From assembly GCA_947575805.1 (NCBI GenBank), contig CANPOY010000012.1, positions 1 through 61,646 of the forward strand: DNA of 61,646 nucleotides, given 5' to 3'. Source of the stretch: an uncultured Lachnospiraceae bacterium. Lineage in GTDB: Bacteria; Bacillota; Clostridia; Lachnospirales; Lachnospiraceae. Shown here piece by piece: positions 34,963 through 42,800 of the stretch; the stretch's first letter is position 1, and each line of letters opens with the position of its first letter. The notes below the pieces were generated by a model, which was not told where the DNA came from, ran no database searches, and worked only from the letters and a program-made list of their open reading frames with translations. A program made the translations under genes and the position numbers.

Positions 34963-35412
34963 CTACTGGCCCAGCTGCAGCCCCTGCTGTGCCATGGATT
35001 TGCTGGCGTTAAACGCGGTGGCATTTGCCTCATATGCGCGGCTGGCATCTATCATATTGGTCATTTCCGTAATGATATTCACGTTAGGATACGTCACATA
35101 ACCGTTATCGTCTGCATCGGGGTGGGCAGGATCATACACCATGTTCATTTCCGTATCATAATCATGCAGAACTCCCCGCACCTTAACGCCCTGGCCGGAA
35201 TAGCCGTGATTAAAGGACGCCTCACCCAAAATCCTGCTGAATGCGGTCTGTCCGCCCTTCTCCTCAAAATAGACCACCTTCCTGCGATAGGGTGTGCCGT
35301 CCGCCGTCCTGGTAGTGTTGGCATTGGCGACATTCTCTGAAATGATGTCCATACGATACCGCTGTGCCGTCATTCCCGACGCGTTTATATTGAATGCGGA
35401 AAACATACTCAT
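34963..35412 (-). CDS. flgC: Proximal rod protein FlgC
   Basis: A 149-residue protein. The N-terminal rod signature is SMFSAFNINASGMTAQRYRM with ISENVANANTTRTADG; the C-terminal helix is MTNMIDASRAYEANATAFNA. Complete and of normal length. It forms the proximal rod with FlgB and lies 24 bp after flgB. Confidence 0.96.
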   Translation of the reverse strand: MSMFSAFNINASGMTAQRYRMDIISENVANANTTRTADGTPYRRKVVYFEEKGGQTAFSRILGEASFNHGYSGQGVKVRGVLHDYDTEMNMVYDPAHPDADDNGYVTYPNVNIITEMTNMIDASRAYEANATAFNASKSMAQQGLQLGQ

Positions 35413-35436
35413 ACTTTTCTCTCCTTTACTTTAAGC

Positions 35437-35826
35437 TTATTTCATTGCTGTCTGCAGATTCTGGAATTCCTGGTTGATACTTGCAATCAGGCCCTGGTAC
35501 TTTAACTGGTTCTCCGCCAGCATAACGTTTTCGTTTTCAACGTCCACGTTATTCCCGTCCAGGCGATAGGAAAAGCTGTCATAATCCGTATAGGTTCTGA
35601 CCGAAAGATTTTTGGACTTTGCCGCCGCCACCTTGGAATCGGTGGACTGATAACGATTATGCCCCAGCGCCTTGCCCAGCACGGACTCAAACGCAACATC
35701 CTGCCGCTTATAACCCGGGGTGTCCACATTGGAAAGGTTGTTGCCGATTGCTTCGTTCCGCAGCCAGCTGGCATCAGCCGCCTTATCCAGAATCCTTACA
35801 TAATCAAATACATTTGACTGAAACAT
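35437..35826 (-). CDS. flgB: Proximal rod protein FlgB
   Basis: A 129-residue protein, the first gene of the fla/che operon. The N-terminal signature is ASWLRNEAIGNNLSNVDTPG followed by YKRQDVAFESVL; the C-terminal helix is LMLAENQLKYQGLIASINQ-like. GGAGG lies before the ATG. The promoter is about 55 bp upstream, right behind the codY terminator. Confidence 0.96.
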   Translation of the reverse strand: MFQSNVFDYVRILDKAADASWLRNEAIGNNLSNVDTPGYKRQDVAFESVLGKALGHNRYQSTDSKVAAAKSKNLSVRTYTDYDSFSYRLDGNNVDVENENVMLAENQLKYQGLIASINQEFQNLQTAMK

Positions 35827-35852
35827 ACCTCTTACCTCCTCGTCTGTTCCGC

Positions 35853-35874
35853 AGTGCGAAAAAAGAGCCGCACT
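35853..35874 (-). other. Hairpin at the 5' end of the fla/che transcript
   Basis: AGTGCG (35853-35858) and CGCACT (35869-35874) form a 6-bp stem with a 10-nt loop. The stem begins about 6 nt below the -10 box, that is, at or next to the expected transcription start. It could cap the 5' end against decay. Inference only. Confidence 0.5.
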
Positions 35875-35879
35875 ACTCC

Positions 35880-35907
35880 ATTATAATTATTTTTGGTGAA
35901 AAAACAA
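35880..35907 (-). promoter_or_regulatory. Sigma-A promoter of the fla/che operon
   Basis: On the minus strand, TTGTTT (35907-35902), a 16-bp spacer, then a perfect TATAAT (35885-35880). It faces flgB, 54 bp from its start codon, and no other promoter-like pair is seen in this gap. The A/T-rich flank upstream overlaps the codY terminator. Confidence 0.8.
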
Positions 35908-35918
35908 TAGATTTTATC

Positions 35919-35954
35919 AAAAAAGGGACTTATTTATCAGCAATAAATCCCTTT
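35919..35954 (-). terminator. Rho-independent terminator after codY
   Basis: On the minus strand, AAAGGGATTTAT ... ATAAATAAGTCCCTTTTTT forms a stem with a small bulge, followed by a U-run. It lies about 50 bp beyond the codY stop and directly before the fla/che promoter, separating the two units. Confidence 0.75.
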
Positions 35955-36004
35955 ATACCAAACTCGAATCCATTCTTTATGTAATTAAGCTTTCCGCCAG
36001 GCTC

Positions 36005-36793
36005 CTACCTTCTCTGGTTCTGATGCTTCAATTCCTCGATTTCATCGAATACCGCGTCATTCAAAACCTTGATGTAGGTTCCCTTCATACCAGAGGATCT
36101 GGACTCAATAACGCCCGCACTCTCGAATTTCCTCAGGGCATTGACGATCACCGACCGGGTAATCCCCACCCTGTCTGCAATCTTGCTGGCTACCAGAATC
36201 CCCTCCATGCCGTTAAGCTCGTCAAAAATATGGGTAATGGCCTCCATCTCGGAAAAGGATAAAGTACTGATTGCCGATCTCACCACAGCAATTTTGCGTT
36301 TCTCCTCAGCGCTCTCTTCGTTCACGGCCCGAAGCATCTCAAGCCCCACCACCGTTGACCCATACTCACAGAGAATGATGTCATCTATCTCATACTGCGT
36401 ATCGCACTTATAAACGAAAAGGGTCCCCAACCGCTCTCCGGCAATCTCAATAGGGGCAATGGTCGCCTGAAATTTCCTGATCTGAGGATTTTCAAAGCCA
36501 AGGGTCTCCAGGTTGACATTCTCCTTGGTAGAAAGCACACCCAGCAGCCGCTCGTTGAGCATGGGATCTATAAAGCCTCCCACCTCCTCGTCAATCAGCT
36601 CCGTAATCGTCTCGATGGCATCTGTCTTTCCGATTCCCAATACCTTTCCCTTACGGCTGATGACCAGTACATTGGAATTCAAAATTTCCAGCATCACCTT
36701 GCAGATATCATTAAACACAACCTTGCTGGAATTATTATTGTGCAACAATTTACCTATCTTCCTGGTTTTGTCTAACAGCTGTACACTACTCAT
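36005..36793 (-). CDS. codY: GTP- and branched-chain-amino-acid-sensing repressor CodY
   Basis: About 262 residues from the start at 36793 (MSSVQLLDKTRKIGKLLHNN) with GGAGG 9 nt upstream; an open extension upstream is rejected. The N-terminal GAF-like domain binds Ile/Leu/Val. The C-terminal winged helix-turn-helix (ILVASKIADRVGITRSVIVN, ALRKFESAGVIESRSSGMKG) is the CodY signature. It represses nutrient-limitation genes, often including motility and competence. It sits upstream of flgB as in B. subtilis, without the xerC-hslVU genes found there. Confidence 0.97.
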   Translation of the reverse strand: MSSVQLLDKTRKIGKLLHNNNSSKVVFNDICKVMLEILNSNVLVISRKGKVLGIGKTDAIETITELIDEEVGGFIDPMLNERLLGVLSTKENVNLETLGFENPQIRKFQATIAPIEIAGERLGTLFVYKCDTQYEIDDIILCEYGSTVVGLEMLRAVNEESAEEKRKIAVVRSAISTLSFSEMEAITHIFDELNGMEGILVASKIADRVGITRSVIVNALRKFESAGVIESRSSGMKGTYIKVLNDAVFDEIEELKHQNQRR

Positions 36794-36827
36794 ATCTGTT
36801 TCCTCCGATTCAACGGCCTGTATGAAT

Positions 36828-36856
36828 AGTGTAACACATAAAAAAACAGATTTCAA
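36828..36856 (-). promoter_or_regulatory. Sigma-A promoter of codY
   Basis: On the minus strand, TTGAAA (36856-36851), a 17-bp spacer, then TACACT (36833-36828) preceded by TGT, giving an extended -10. It lies about 35 bp ahead of the codY start in the gap after topA, so codY can be expressed apart from topA. Confidence 0.8.
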
Positions 36857-36884
36857 TGTGTAATTCTGGAATTTTTCGCTTTTT

Positions 36885-38963
36885 CTATAATTTATGCGAC
36901 AATTCCGACAAAATATGATAGCCGCATTGATCATTTGCACATACCAGTTTATTCCCCTTGGCCAGCAATACAGACCCGCATTTCGGACATTTTTCTTCCG
37001 TGGGCCTCTGCCACACCATAAAGTCACAGCCCGGATTGTCAACACACCCGTAGTACTTTCTTCCCTTTTTCGTCTTTTTCAGCACCACATCCTTACCGCA
37101 CTTGGGACAGGCCACCCCGATCTTCTCAAAATAGGGCTTTGTGTTACGGCACTCGGGAAATCCCGGACAGGCCAGGAATCGGCCGTGTGGCCCGTACTTA
37201 ATCACCATCTGCCTTCCGCAGAGTTCACAGACCTCGTCGCTGACCTCATCGGCAATGGTAACTTCTTCCAGCTCTTTCTCGGCCTGATTCACTGCTTCAT
37301 TCAAATCCGGGTAGAAATTGGAAATAATTGTCTTCCACTTGACGCTGCCTTCCTCCACTCCGTCTAAAAGAGCCTCCATGTTGGCGGTAAAATTCACATC
37401 CACGATAGAGGGAAACGCTTCCTTCATCATATTATTCACCACCTCGCCCAACTCGGTGACATAGAGGTTCTTATTTTCCTTCGCCACATACCGTCTGGCC
37501 AGGATCGTTGTAATGGTGGGGGCGTACGTACTGGGGCGGCCAATACCCAGCTCCTCCAGCGCTCTTACCAGGGAAGCCTCGTTGTAGTGGGCAGGCGGCT
37601 GGGTAAAATGCTGCCTGGCATCAAAAGAGACGAAGGAAAGCTCGCTTTCCCTGCTCAGCTCTCCGTTTAAGGCGTTTTCCTCCTCCTTTTCCTCCGCAGC
37701 CACATAAACGCTCATGAATCCGTCAAATTTGCGGGAGGCGGCAGCCACCGTGAAGACGTGCTCTTTCGCCTGAATTTTGACTGAGGTGGTCTCGTACTTC
37801 GCCTCGCTCATCCGACTGGCCACAAAGCGCTTCCAGATCAGCTGGTACAGCCGGAACAGGTCTCTGGGCAACTCTTCCTTGAGCTCCAGCGGAATCCGGT
37901 TCAAATCCGTGGGCCGTATGGCCTCATGGGCATCCTGTATTTTCCGGTCGTTCTTTTTGCCTGCAGCCGCTCCCCCCAGATAGTCTTTTCCGTAATGGGT
38001 GCCGATAAATTCCGCCGCCGCCTTTTCCGCGTCCTCGGACACCCGGGTGGAATCGGTACGAAGATAGGTAATCAGGCCTATGGTACCCTCACCCTTAATA
38101 TCGACTCCTTCATATAGCTGCTGGGCCAGGCGCATGGTCTTCTGGGTGGAGAAATTCAAGGCTCTGCTGGCCTCCTGCTGAAGCGTGGACGTGGTAAACG
38201 GCAGAGGCGGCTTTTTCGTCCGCTCCCCCCTCTTCATCTCCACAACCTTGTATTCCGCTCCCTTCAGGGAAGCCTGGACAGCCTCGGCCTGCTTCCCGTC
38301 GGTAATTGTCAGCCTCTCCTTTTCCGTTCCGTAATACTTGGCACAGATCGGCTTTTTCTCACCTTTCACGCTCAGGTTTACGTCAAGGCTCCAGTATTCC
38401 TCCGGCACAAAGGCGTTGATCTCATCCTCCCTGTCGCAGATAATACGTAATGCCACAGACTGTACGCGCCCGGCGCTTAGGCCTCTCTTGATCTTCTTCC
38501 ACAGAAGCGGTGAAATCCGGTAACCCACCATCCTGTCCAACGCCCTGCGGGCCTGTTGGGCATCCACCAGATTCATGTTGATCTCCCTTGCATTCTTCAG
38601 GGATTCCTTGACCGCATTCTTTGTAATCTCGTTAAAGGTAATCCGGTATACCTTCTTATCCTCCAGCTTCAACGCATAATAAAGATGCCAGGAAATGGCT
38701 TCCCCCTCCCGGTCAGGGTCGGTAGCCAGATATACCTTCTCCGCCTTCTTCACTTCTCTGCGCAGATGGGCAAGTATATCTCCTTTTCCTCTGATCGTAA
38801 TATACTTTGGTTCATAGTCGTTCTCCACATCAATTCCCAACGTACTCTTGGGCAGGTCCCGGACATGTCCGTTGCTGGCTGCCACCTCGTAATTGGATCC
38901 AAGGAATTTCTTTATGGTCTTCACCTTCGCCGGAGATTCCACGATTACCAGATATTTTGCCAT
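36885..38963 (-). CDS. topA: DNA topoisomerase I
   Basis: A 692-residue type IA topoisomerase. The Toprim domain starts the protein (KYLVIVESPAKVKTIKKFLG; acidic DPDREGEAISWHL). The active-site tyrosine is in GTIGLITYLRTDSTRVSEDA. Three C-terminal zinc fingers follow (CELCG...CPGFPEC; CPKCG...CVDNPGC; CPKCG...CANDQC). It relaxes negative supercoils behind RNA polymerase. The topA-codY-flgB order is partly conserved with B. subtilis. Confidence 0.97.
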   Translation of the reverse strand: MAKYLVIVESPAKVKTIKKFLGSNYEVAASNGHVRDLPKSTLGIDVENDYEPKYITIRGKGDILAHLRREVKKAEKVYLATDPDREGEAISWHLYYALKLEDKKVYRITFNEITKNAVKESLKNAREINMNLVDAQQARRALDRMVGYRISPLLWKKIKRGLSAGRVQSVALRIICDREDEINAFVPEEYWSLDVNLSVKGEKKPICAKYYGTEKERLTITDGKQAEAVQASLKGAEYKVVEMKRGERTKKPPLPFTTSTLQQEASRALNFSTQKTMRLAQQLYEGVDIKGEGTIGLITYLRTDSTRVSEDAEKAAAEFIGTHYGKDYLGGAAAGKKNDRKIQDAHEAIRPTDLNRIPLELKEELPRDLFRLYQLIWKRFVASRMSEAKYETTSVKIQAKEHVFTVAAASRKFDGFMSVYVAAEEKEEENALNGELSRESELSFVSFDARQHFTQPPAHYNEASLVRALEELGIGRPSTYAPTITTILARRYVAKENKNLYVTELGEVVNNMMKEAFPSIVDVNFTANMEALLDGVEEGSVKWKTIISNFYPDLNEAVNQAEKELEEVTIADEVSDEVCELCGRQMVIKYGPHGRFLACPGFPECRNTKPYFEKIGVACPKCGKDVVLKKTKKGRKYYGCVDNPGCDFMVWQRPTEEKCPKCGSVLLAKGNKLVCANDQCGYHILSELSHKL

Positions 38964-39008
38964 ACTATTCTTCCCTTCGTATCATTTCAAACGCGTCAAT
39001 CGTGAACC

Positions 39009-39037
39009 ACTATACACCAAAATTTTTCGGGGCGCAA
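39009..39037 (-). promoter_or_regulatory. Promoter of topA
   Basis: On the minus strand, TTGCGC (39037-39032), a 17-bp spacer, then TATAGT (39014-39009), about 45 bp ahead of the topA start. Confidence 0.65.
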
Positions 39038-39070
39038 GTTTTTTTATTTAATTTTAAGAAGCATTTTTTG

Positions 39071-39120
39071 ACATAGAAAACCCCCCGGACCTTTTCCCGG
39101 CCCGGAGGGTTCTCCTATGT
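39071..39120 (-). terminator. Terminator after the small lipoprotein gene
   Basis: A large hairpin lies 10 bp past the stop codon. The GC-rich inner stem is AACCCTCCGGGCC against GGTCCGGGGGGTT, and ACATAG/CTATGT outer arms bracket it. A short U-run (GGTTTTCT) follows the inner stem on the minus strand. Confidence 0.75.
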
Positions 39121-39130
39121 ACGCCTGTTC

Positions 39131-39532
39131 TTATTTCTTGATTTCGTCACGGTAGATCTCGGTACCGTCACCCTTGAAAACCGTGCAGCGCACAGCGTCC
39201 AGGGACACCTTATAGCTTTGCTTGAACACAGCTATGAAATCTGCACCTTCCAGCGTATCCAGGAAAGGAGTGATCATGGAAGCGCAGTCATCCCCGCTCA
39301 ATACGTTGAACGCATCGTTGTCAGGCAGATGCCACTCGAAGACAAGGGTATTGCCGTCAGCTACGGTATCAAGGGAAATGCCCAGTGAAGAAACCTGATC
39401 ATTCCAGGTCTGAAGCTCGTCTTTCCACTCCGTGGAGGACAGTACACTGTCCAGTGTAGCCTTGCCGCCGCAGGCCGCAAGAGCGAACACCATAACGACA
39501 GCTGTTAGCAGTGCCATAAGTCTTTTTTTCAT
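39131..39532 (-). CDS. Small lipoprotein, DUF4854-like
   Basis: A 133-residue protein with a classic lipoprotein signal (MKKRLMALLTAVVMVFALAA then CGG, lipidated Cys at residue 21). The mature part is acidic with a short beta-rich domain (NTLVFEWHLPDNDAFNVL) and resembles DUF4854-type small lipoproteins of Clostridia. Function unknown. It has its own promoter and terminator, so it is a single-gene unit between tRNA-Glu and topA. Confidence 0.8.
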   Translation of the reverse strand: MKKRLMALLTAVVMVFALAACGGKATLDSVLSSTEWKDELQTWNDQVSSLGISLDTVADGNTLVFEWHLPDNDAFNVLSGDDCASMITPFLDTLEGADFIAVFKQSYKVSLDAVRCTVFKGDGTEIYRDEIKK

Positions 39533-39576
39533 AATAGTTTACCTCTTTCTTTAAATTATTAGTAAGTCACCAGACT

Positions 39577-39604
39577 ATTTTAGCACAAGTTCCGAAAATG
39601 TAAA
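39577..39604 (-). promoter_or_regulatory. Promoter of the small lipoprotein gene
   Basis: On the minus strand, TTTACA (39604-39599), 16 bp, then TAAAAT (39582-39577) preceded by TGC (extended -10). It starts right after the terminator at 39608-39650. Confidence 0.7.
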
Positions 39605-39607
39605 GAC

Positions 39608-39650
39608 AAAAAAATACTGAAAATCATCATCCGCAGGATAAGATTTTCAG
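39608..39650 (-). terminator. Terminator after tRNA-Glu
   Basis: On the minus strand, CTGAAAATC and GATTTTCAG pair around an inner ATCC/GGAT helix, and the stem is followed by a run of seven T. It lies about 40 bp after the tRNA 3' end. Confidence 0.8.
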
Positions 39651-39687
39651 CACTTTTTCGGGTTGGGCTATTTTTTTAAAATAGTCG

Positions 39688-39759
39688 CAGCTGATAGGGG
39701 AATCGAACCCCTGTTTCCGCCGTGAGAGGGCGGCGTCTTGACCGCTTGACCAATCAGCC
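39688..39759 (-). tRNA. tRNA-Glu (anticodon CTC)
   Basis: A 72-nt cloverleaf. The acceptor GGCTGAT pairs with ATCAGCT (first pair G-U). The D stem is GTC/GAC; the anticodon arm is CCGCC-CTCTCAC-GGCGG with anticodon CTC; the T arm is AGGGG-TTCGATT-CCCCT. CCA is not encoded. The CTC anticodon reads GAG and complements a more general Glu tRNA encoded elsewhere. Confidence 0.92.
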
Positions 39760-39788
39760 TTAGCAGGTATCAGGAACGGTACTTGCTA

Positions 39789-39817
39789 ATAATAATACAT
39801 ATCTCGAAAATATGCAA
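39789..39817 (-). promoter_or_regulatory. Promoter of tRNA-Glu
   Basis: On the minus strand, TTGCAT (39817-39812), 17 bp, then TATTAT (39794-39789), about 30 bp ahead of the tRNA 5' end, after a very A/T-rich stretch behind polC. Confidence 0.65.
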
Positions 39818-39847
39818 GAACTTTTTTCAAATTTTTTAAATTTTTTT

Positions 39848-42800
39848 TTATAAATCGAACAAACTCAGCTGATTGGACTCCGGCAGATCCCCCAGCAGCC
39901 CCAGCTCCGCCATCATATCCGCCATATTCTTGGACACCTTTGTTCGATCCCGGAAATCATCCTTCGACAGAAAAGGACCGTGCCTAGCCGCTTCCACAAT
40001 AGCGTCGGCCGCTTTCTCCCCCAGCCCTTCAATACTGTTTAAGGAAGGCATCAGCTTATCGTCTATGATCTGGAAGGAGCGGGACTGAACCCTGAATATG
40101 TCAATGGGCATGAACTCATATCCCCGCTCATACATTTCCTGGACAATCCTCATGTCGCTGTAAATCTGCTCTTCCTTGTTCGTCAGCGGCTCCGCCCCCG
40201 GTTCCTTGGCAGAAACCGCATCCATGCGCCGCCTGAATTCCTTCATAATAGATTCCATGTGTGCCTTACCCTGGCACATCAGCGCATAGGAAAAGGCTTT
40301 TGCCCGAATGCTGAAAAAGGCACCGTAATAGGCCAGCGGATAATGTATCTTGCAGTAGGCGATACGCCACGCCATCATAACATAAGCCGCCGCATGGGCC
40401 TTGGGAAACATGTACTCTATCTTTTCGCAGGATTGAATATACCAGTCCGGCACATCGTGGGCCTGCATGTCCTCCTTCCACTCTCTCCACTGCTCCGGAC
40501 TGGTCTTTCCCTTTGCCACCATCCCCTTTCTGACCGCCTCCATGATCTTAAAGGACTTCTCCGGCTCCACGCCCTTGTTGATCAGGTAAGTCATTATATC
40601 GTCACGGGTACAGACACAGGTGGATATGGTAGCCGTGCCCGAGCGGATCAGCTCCTGGGCATTTCCCAGCCATACGTTGGTGCCGTGGGAGAGACCGGAT
40701 ATTCTCACCAGATCCGAAAAACATTTCGGTTGAGCCTCCAGCACCATGCCCATGGCGAAGTCCGTGCCAAACTCCGGTATTCCCAGACAGCCCAGCTTCG
40801 TGCCGCCGATCTGCTCCGGCGTAATCCCCAGGGCGTCCGTATTCTGGAACAGGCTCATGACCTCTTTCCCGTCCAGTGGGATGGTCAGGGGATCCCGTCC
40901 TGTCATATCCTGGAGCATACGAATCATGGTAGGATCATCATGTCCCAGAATATCCAGCTTCAGCAGGTTGTGGTCAATGGAATGGTAATCAAAATGCGTG
41001 GTCACGGTATCCGTGGTCATGTCGTTGGCGGGATGCTGTACCGGGGTAAAGGAATTAATGTCCTGCCCCAGGGGCAGCACCACTATACCGCCGGGATGCT
41101 GACCCGTGCTCCGCCGCACCCCCACGCAGCCCTGAAGCAACCGCTCAATCTCGCTGCCCCGCTTGTGCATGTCCCGCTCTTCAAAATATGTCTTCACATA
41201 GCCGTAAGCCGTCTTGTCCGCCAGCGTGGCGATGGTTCCCGCCCGGAAGGTCTGTCCGGCTCCGAAAATGACCTCCGTATACTTATGGGCCTTGGACTGG
41301 TATTCTCCCGAGAAATTCAGGTCAATATCCGGCTCTTTGTCCCCCTTAAAGCCCAGGAAGGTCTCAAAGGGAATGTCAAAGCCTTCCTTGTGCAGCGGCT
41401 CCCCACAGACCGGGCAGGCCTTGTCCGGCATATCGATCCCCGCCGTCCCTGCATAAGCCTTCACCTCATCGCTGTCAAAGTCCACGTAATAGCATTTGCT
41501 GCAATAGTAATGAGGGCTTAAGGGATTGATTTCCGTGATGCCGGACATGGTAGCCACAAAAGAGCTTCCCACGGAACCTCTGGACCCCACCAGATATCCG
41601 TCCTCCACAGACTTCCACACCAGCTTCTGGGCAATGATGTACATCACCGCAAACCCGTTCTTAATAATGGAGTTCAGTTCCCGCTCCAGCCGCTCCTCCA
41701 CGATTCCGGGCAGATCGGGTCCGTAAATCTCATGCGCCTTGTCATAGCAGATCTTGGTCAGGGTCTTGTCGCTGTCCGCGATCACGGGAGGACATTTGTC
41801 AGGCCGCACCGGCGATATGGTCTCACACATGTCCGCAATCATATTTGTGTTCTTTACCACCACCTCATAGGCCTTTTCTCTGCCCAGATAAGAAAATTCT
41901 TCCAGCATTTCCTCCGTAGTGTGCAGAAATAAGGGTGCCTGATTATCCGCATCGTCAAATCCCTTATATCCCATAATGATCCGCCGGTAGACCTCATCCT
42001 CCGGATCCAGGAAATGAACGTCGCAGGTAGCCACCACAGGCTTATGAAACTGCTCTCCCAGCTCCACGATCCTGCGGTTGATATTCTGAATATCCTCCAC
42101 GGAATTCACGTTCCGTATCTTCTCCGAGGCAATCATAAACTGATTATTACCCGTGGGCTGGATCTCCAGATAGTCATAGAATCTTACCAGCCTGGCGATC
42201 TGCACGTCGCTCTGCCCGTCCAGCAGCGCCCGGTACAGCTCACCGGCCTCACAGGCACTGCCCAGGATCAGCCCTTCCCTGTATTTTTCCACCAGACTTT
42301 TGGGTATCCTGGGATGACGGCTGAAGTAGGTCAGATGGGACGCCGATACCAGCCTGTACAGGTTAATACGCCCCATATCGTTCTTGGCAAGAATAATGGC
42401 ATGGTGGGTCGGCAGCTTCTTCACCACCAGGTCGGTGCTCTTCTCCCCCAGCTCGTTTAATTCCTTTAAGGTAGTAATCTCCTGCTCTGCCAGCATCTTT
42501 ACAAATTTCACAAAGATCCAGGCAGTACACTCCGCGTCGTCCACCGCCCGGTGATGATTCTCCAGGGATATGTTCAGGCTCTTGGCCACGGCGTCCAGGG
42601 TATGCTTGGACTGATTGGGCAGGAGAATCCTGGCGATCCCCACAGTGTCCACATAGGTATAATCCGCGGGAAAGCCCTGCCTCCTGGAATTCTCCGTAAT
42701 AAAACTCATATCAAAATTAGCGTTGTGGGCCACCATTACGCATCCGGCACAAAATTCCAGAAACTCCGGCAGCACTTCCTCGATCAGGGGCGCATCCATC

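Noticed and set aside
36794..37045. 84-codon N-terminal extension of CodY
   Set aside because: CodY starts at MSSVQLLDKTRKIG with GGAGG upstream. The extension runs into topA and across the codY promoter.
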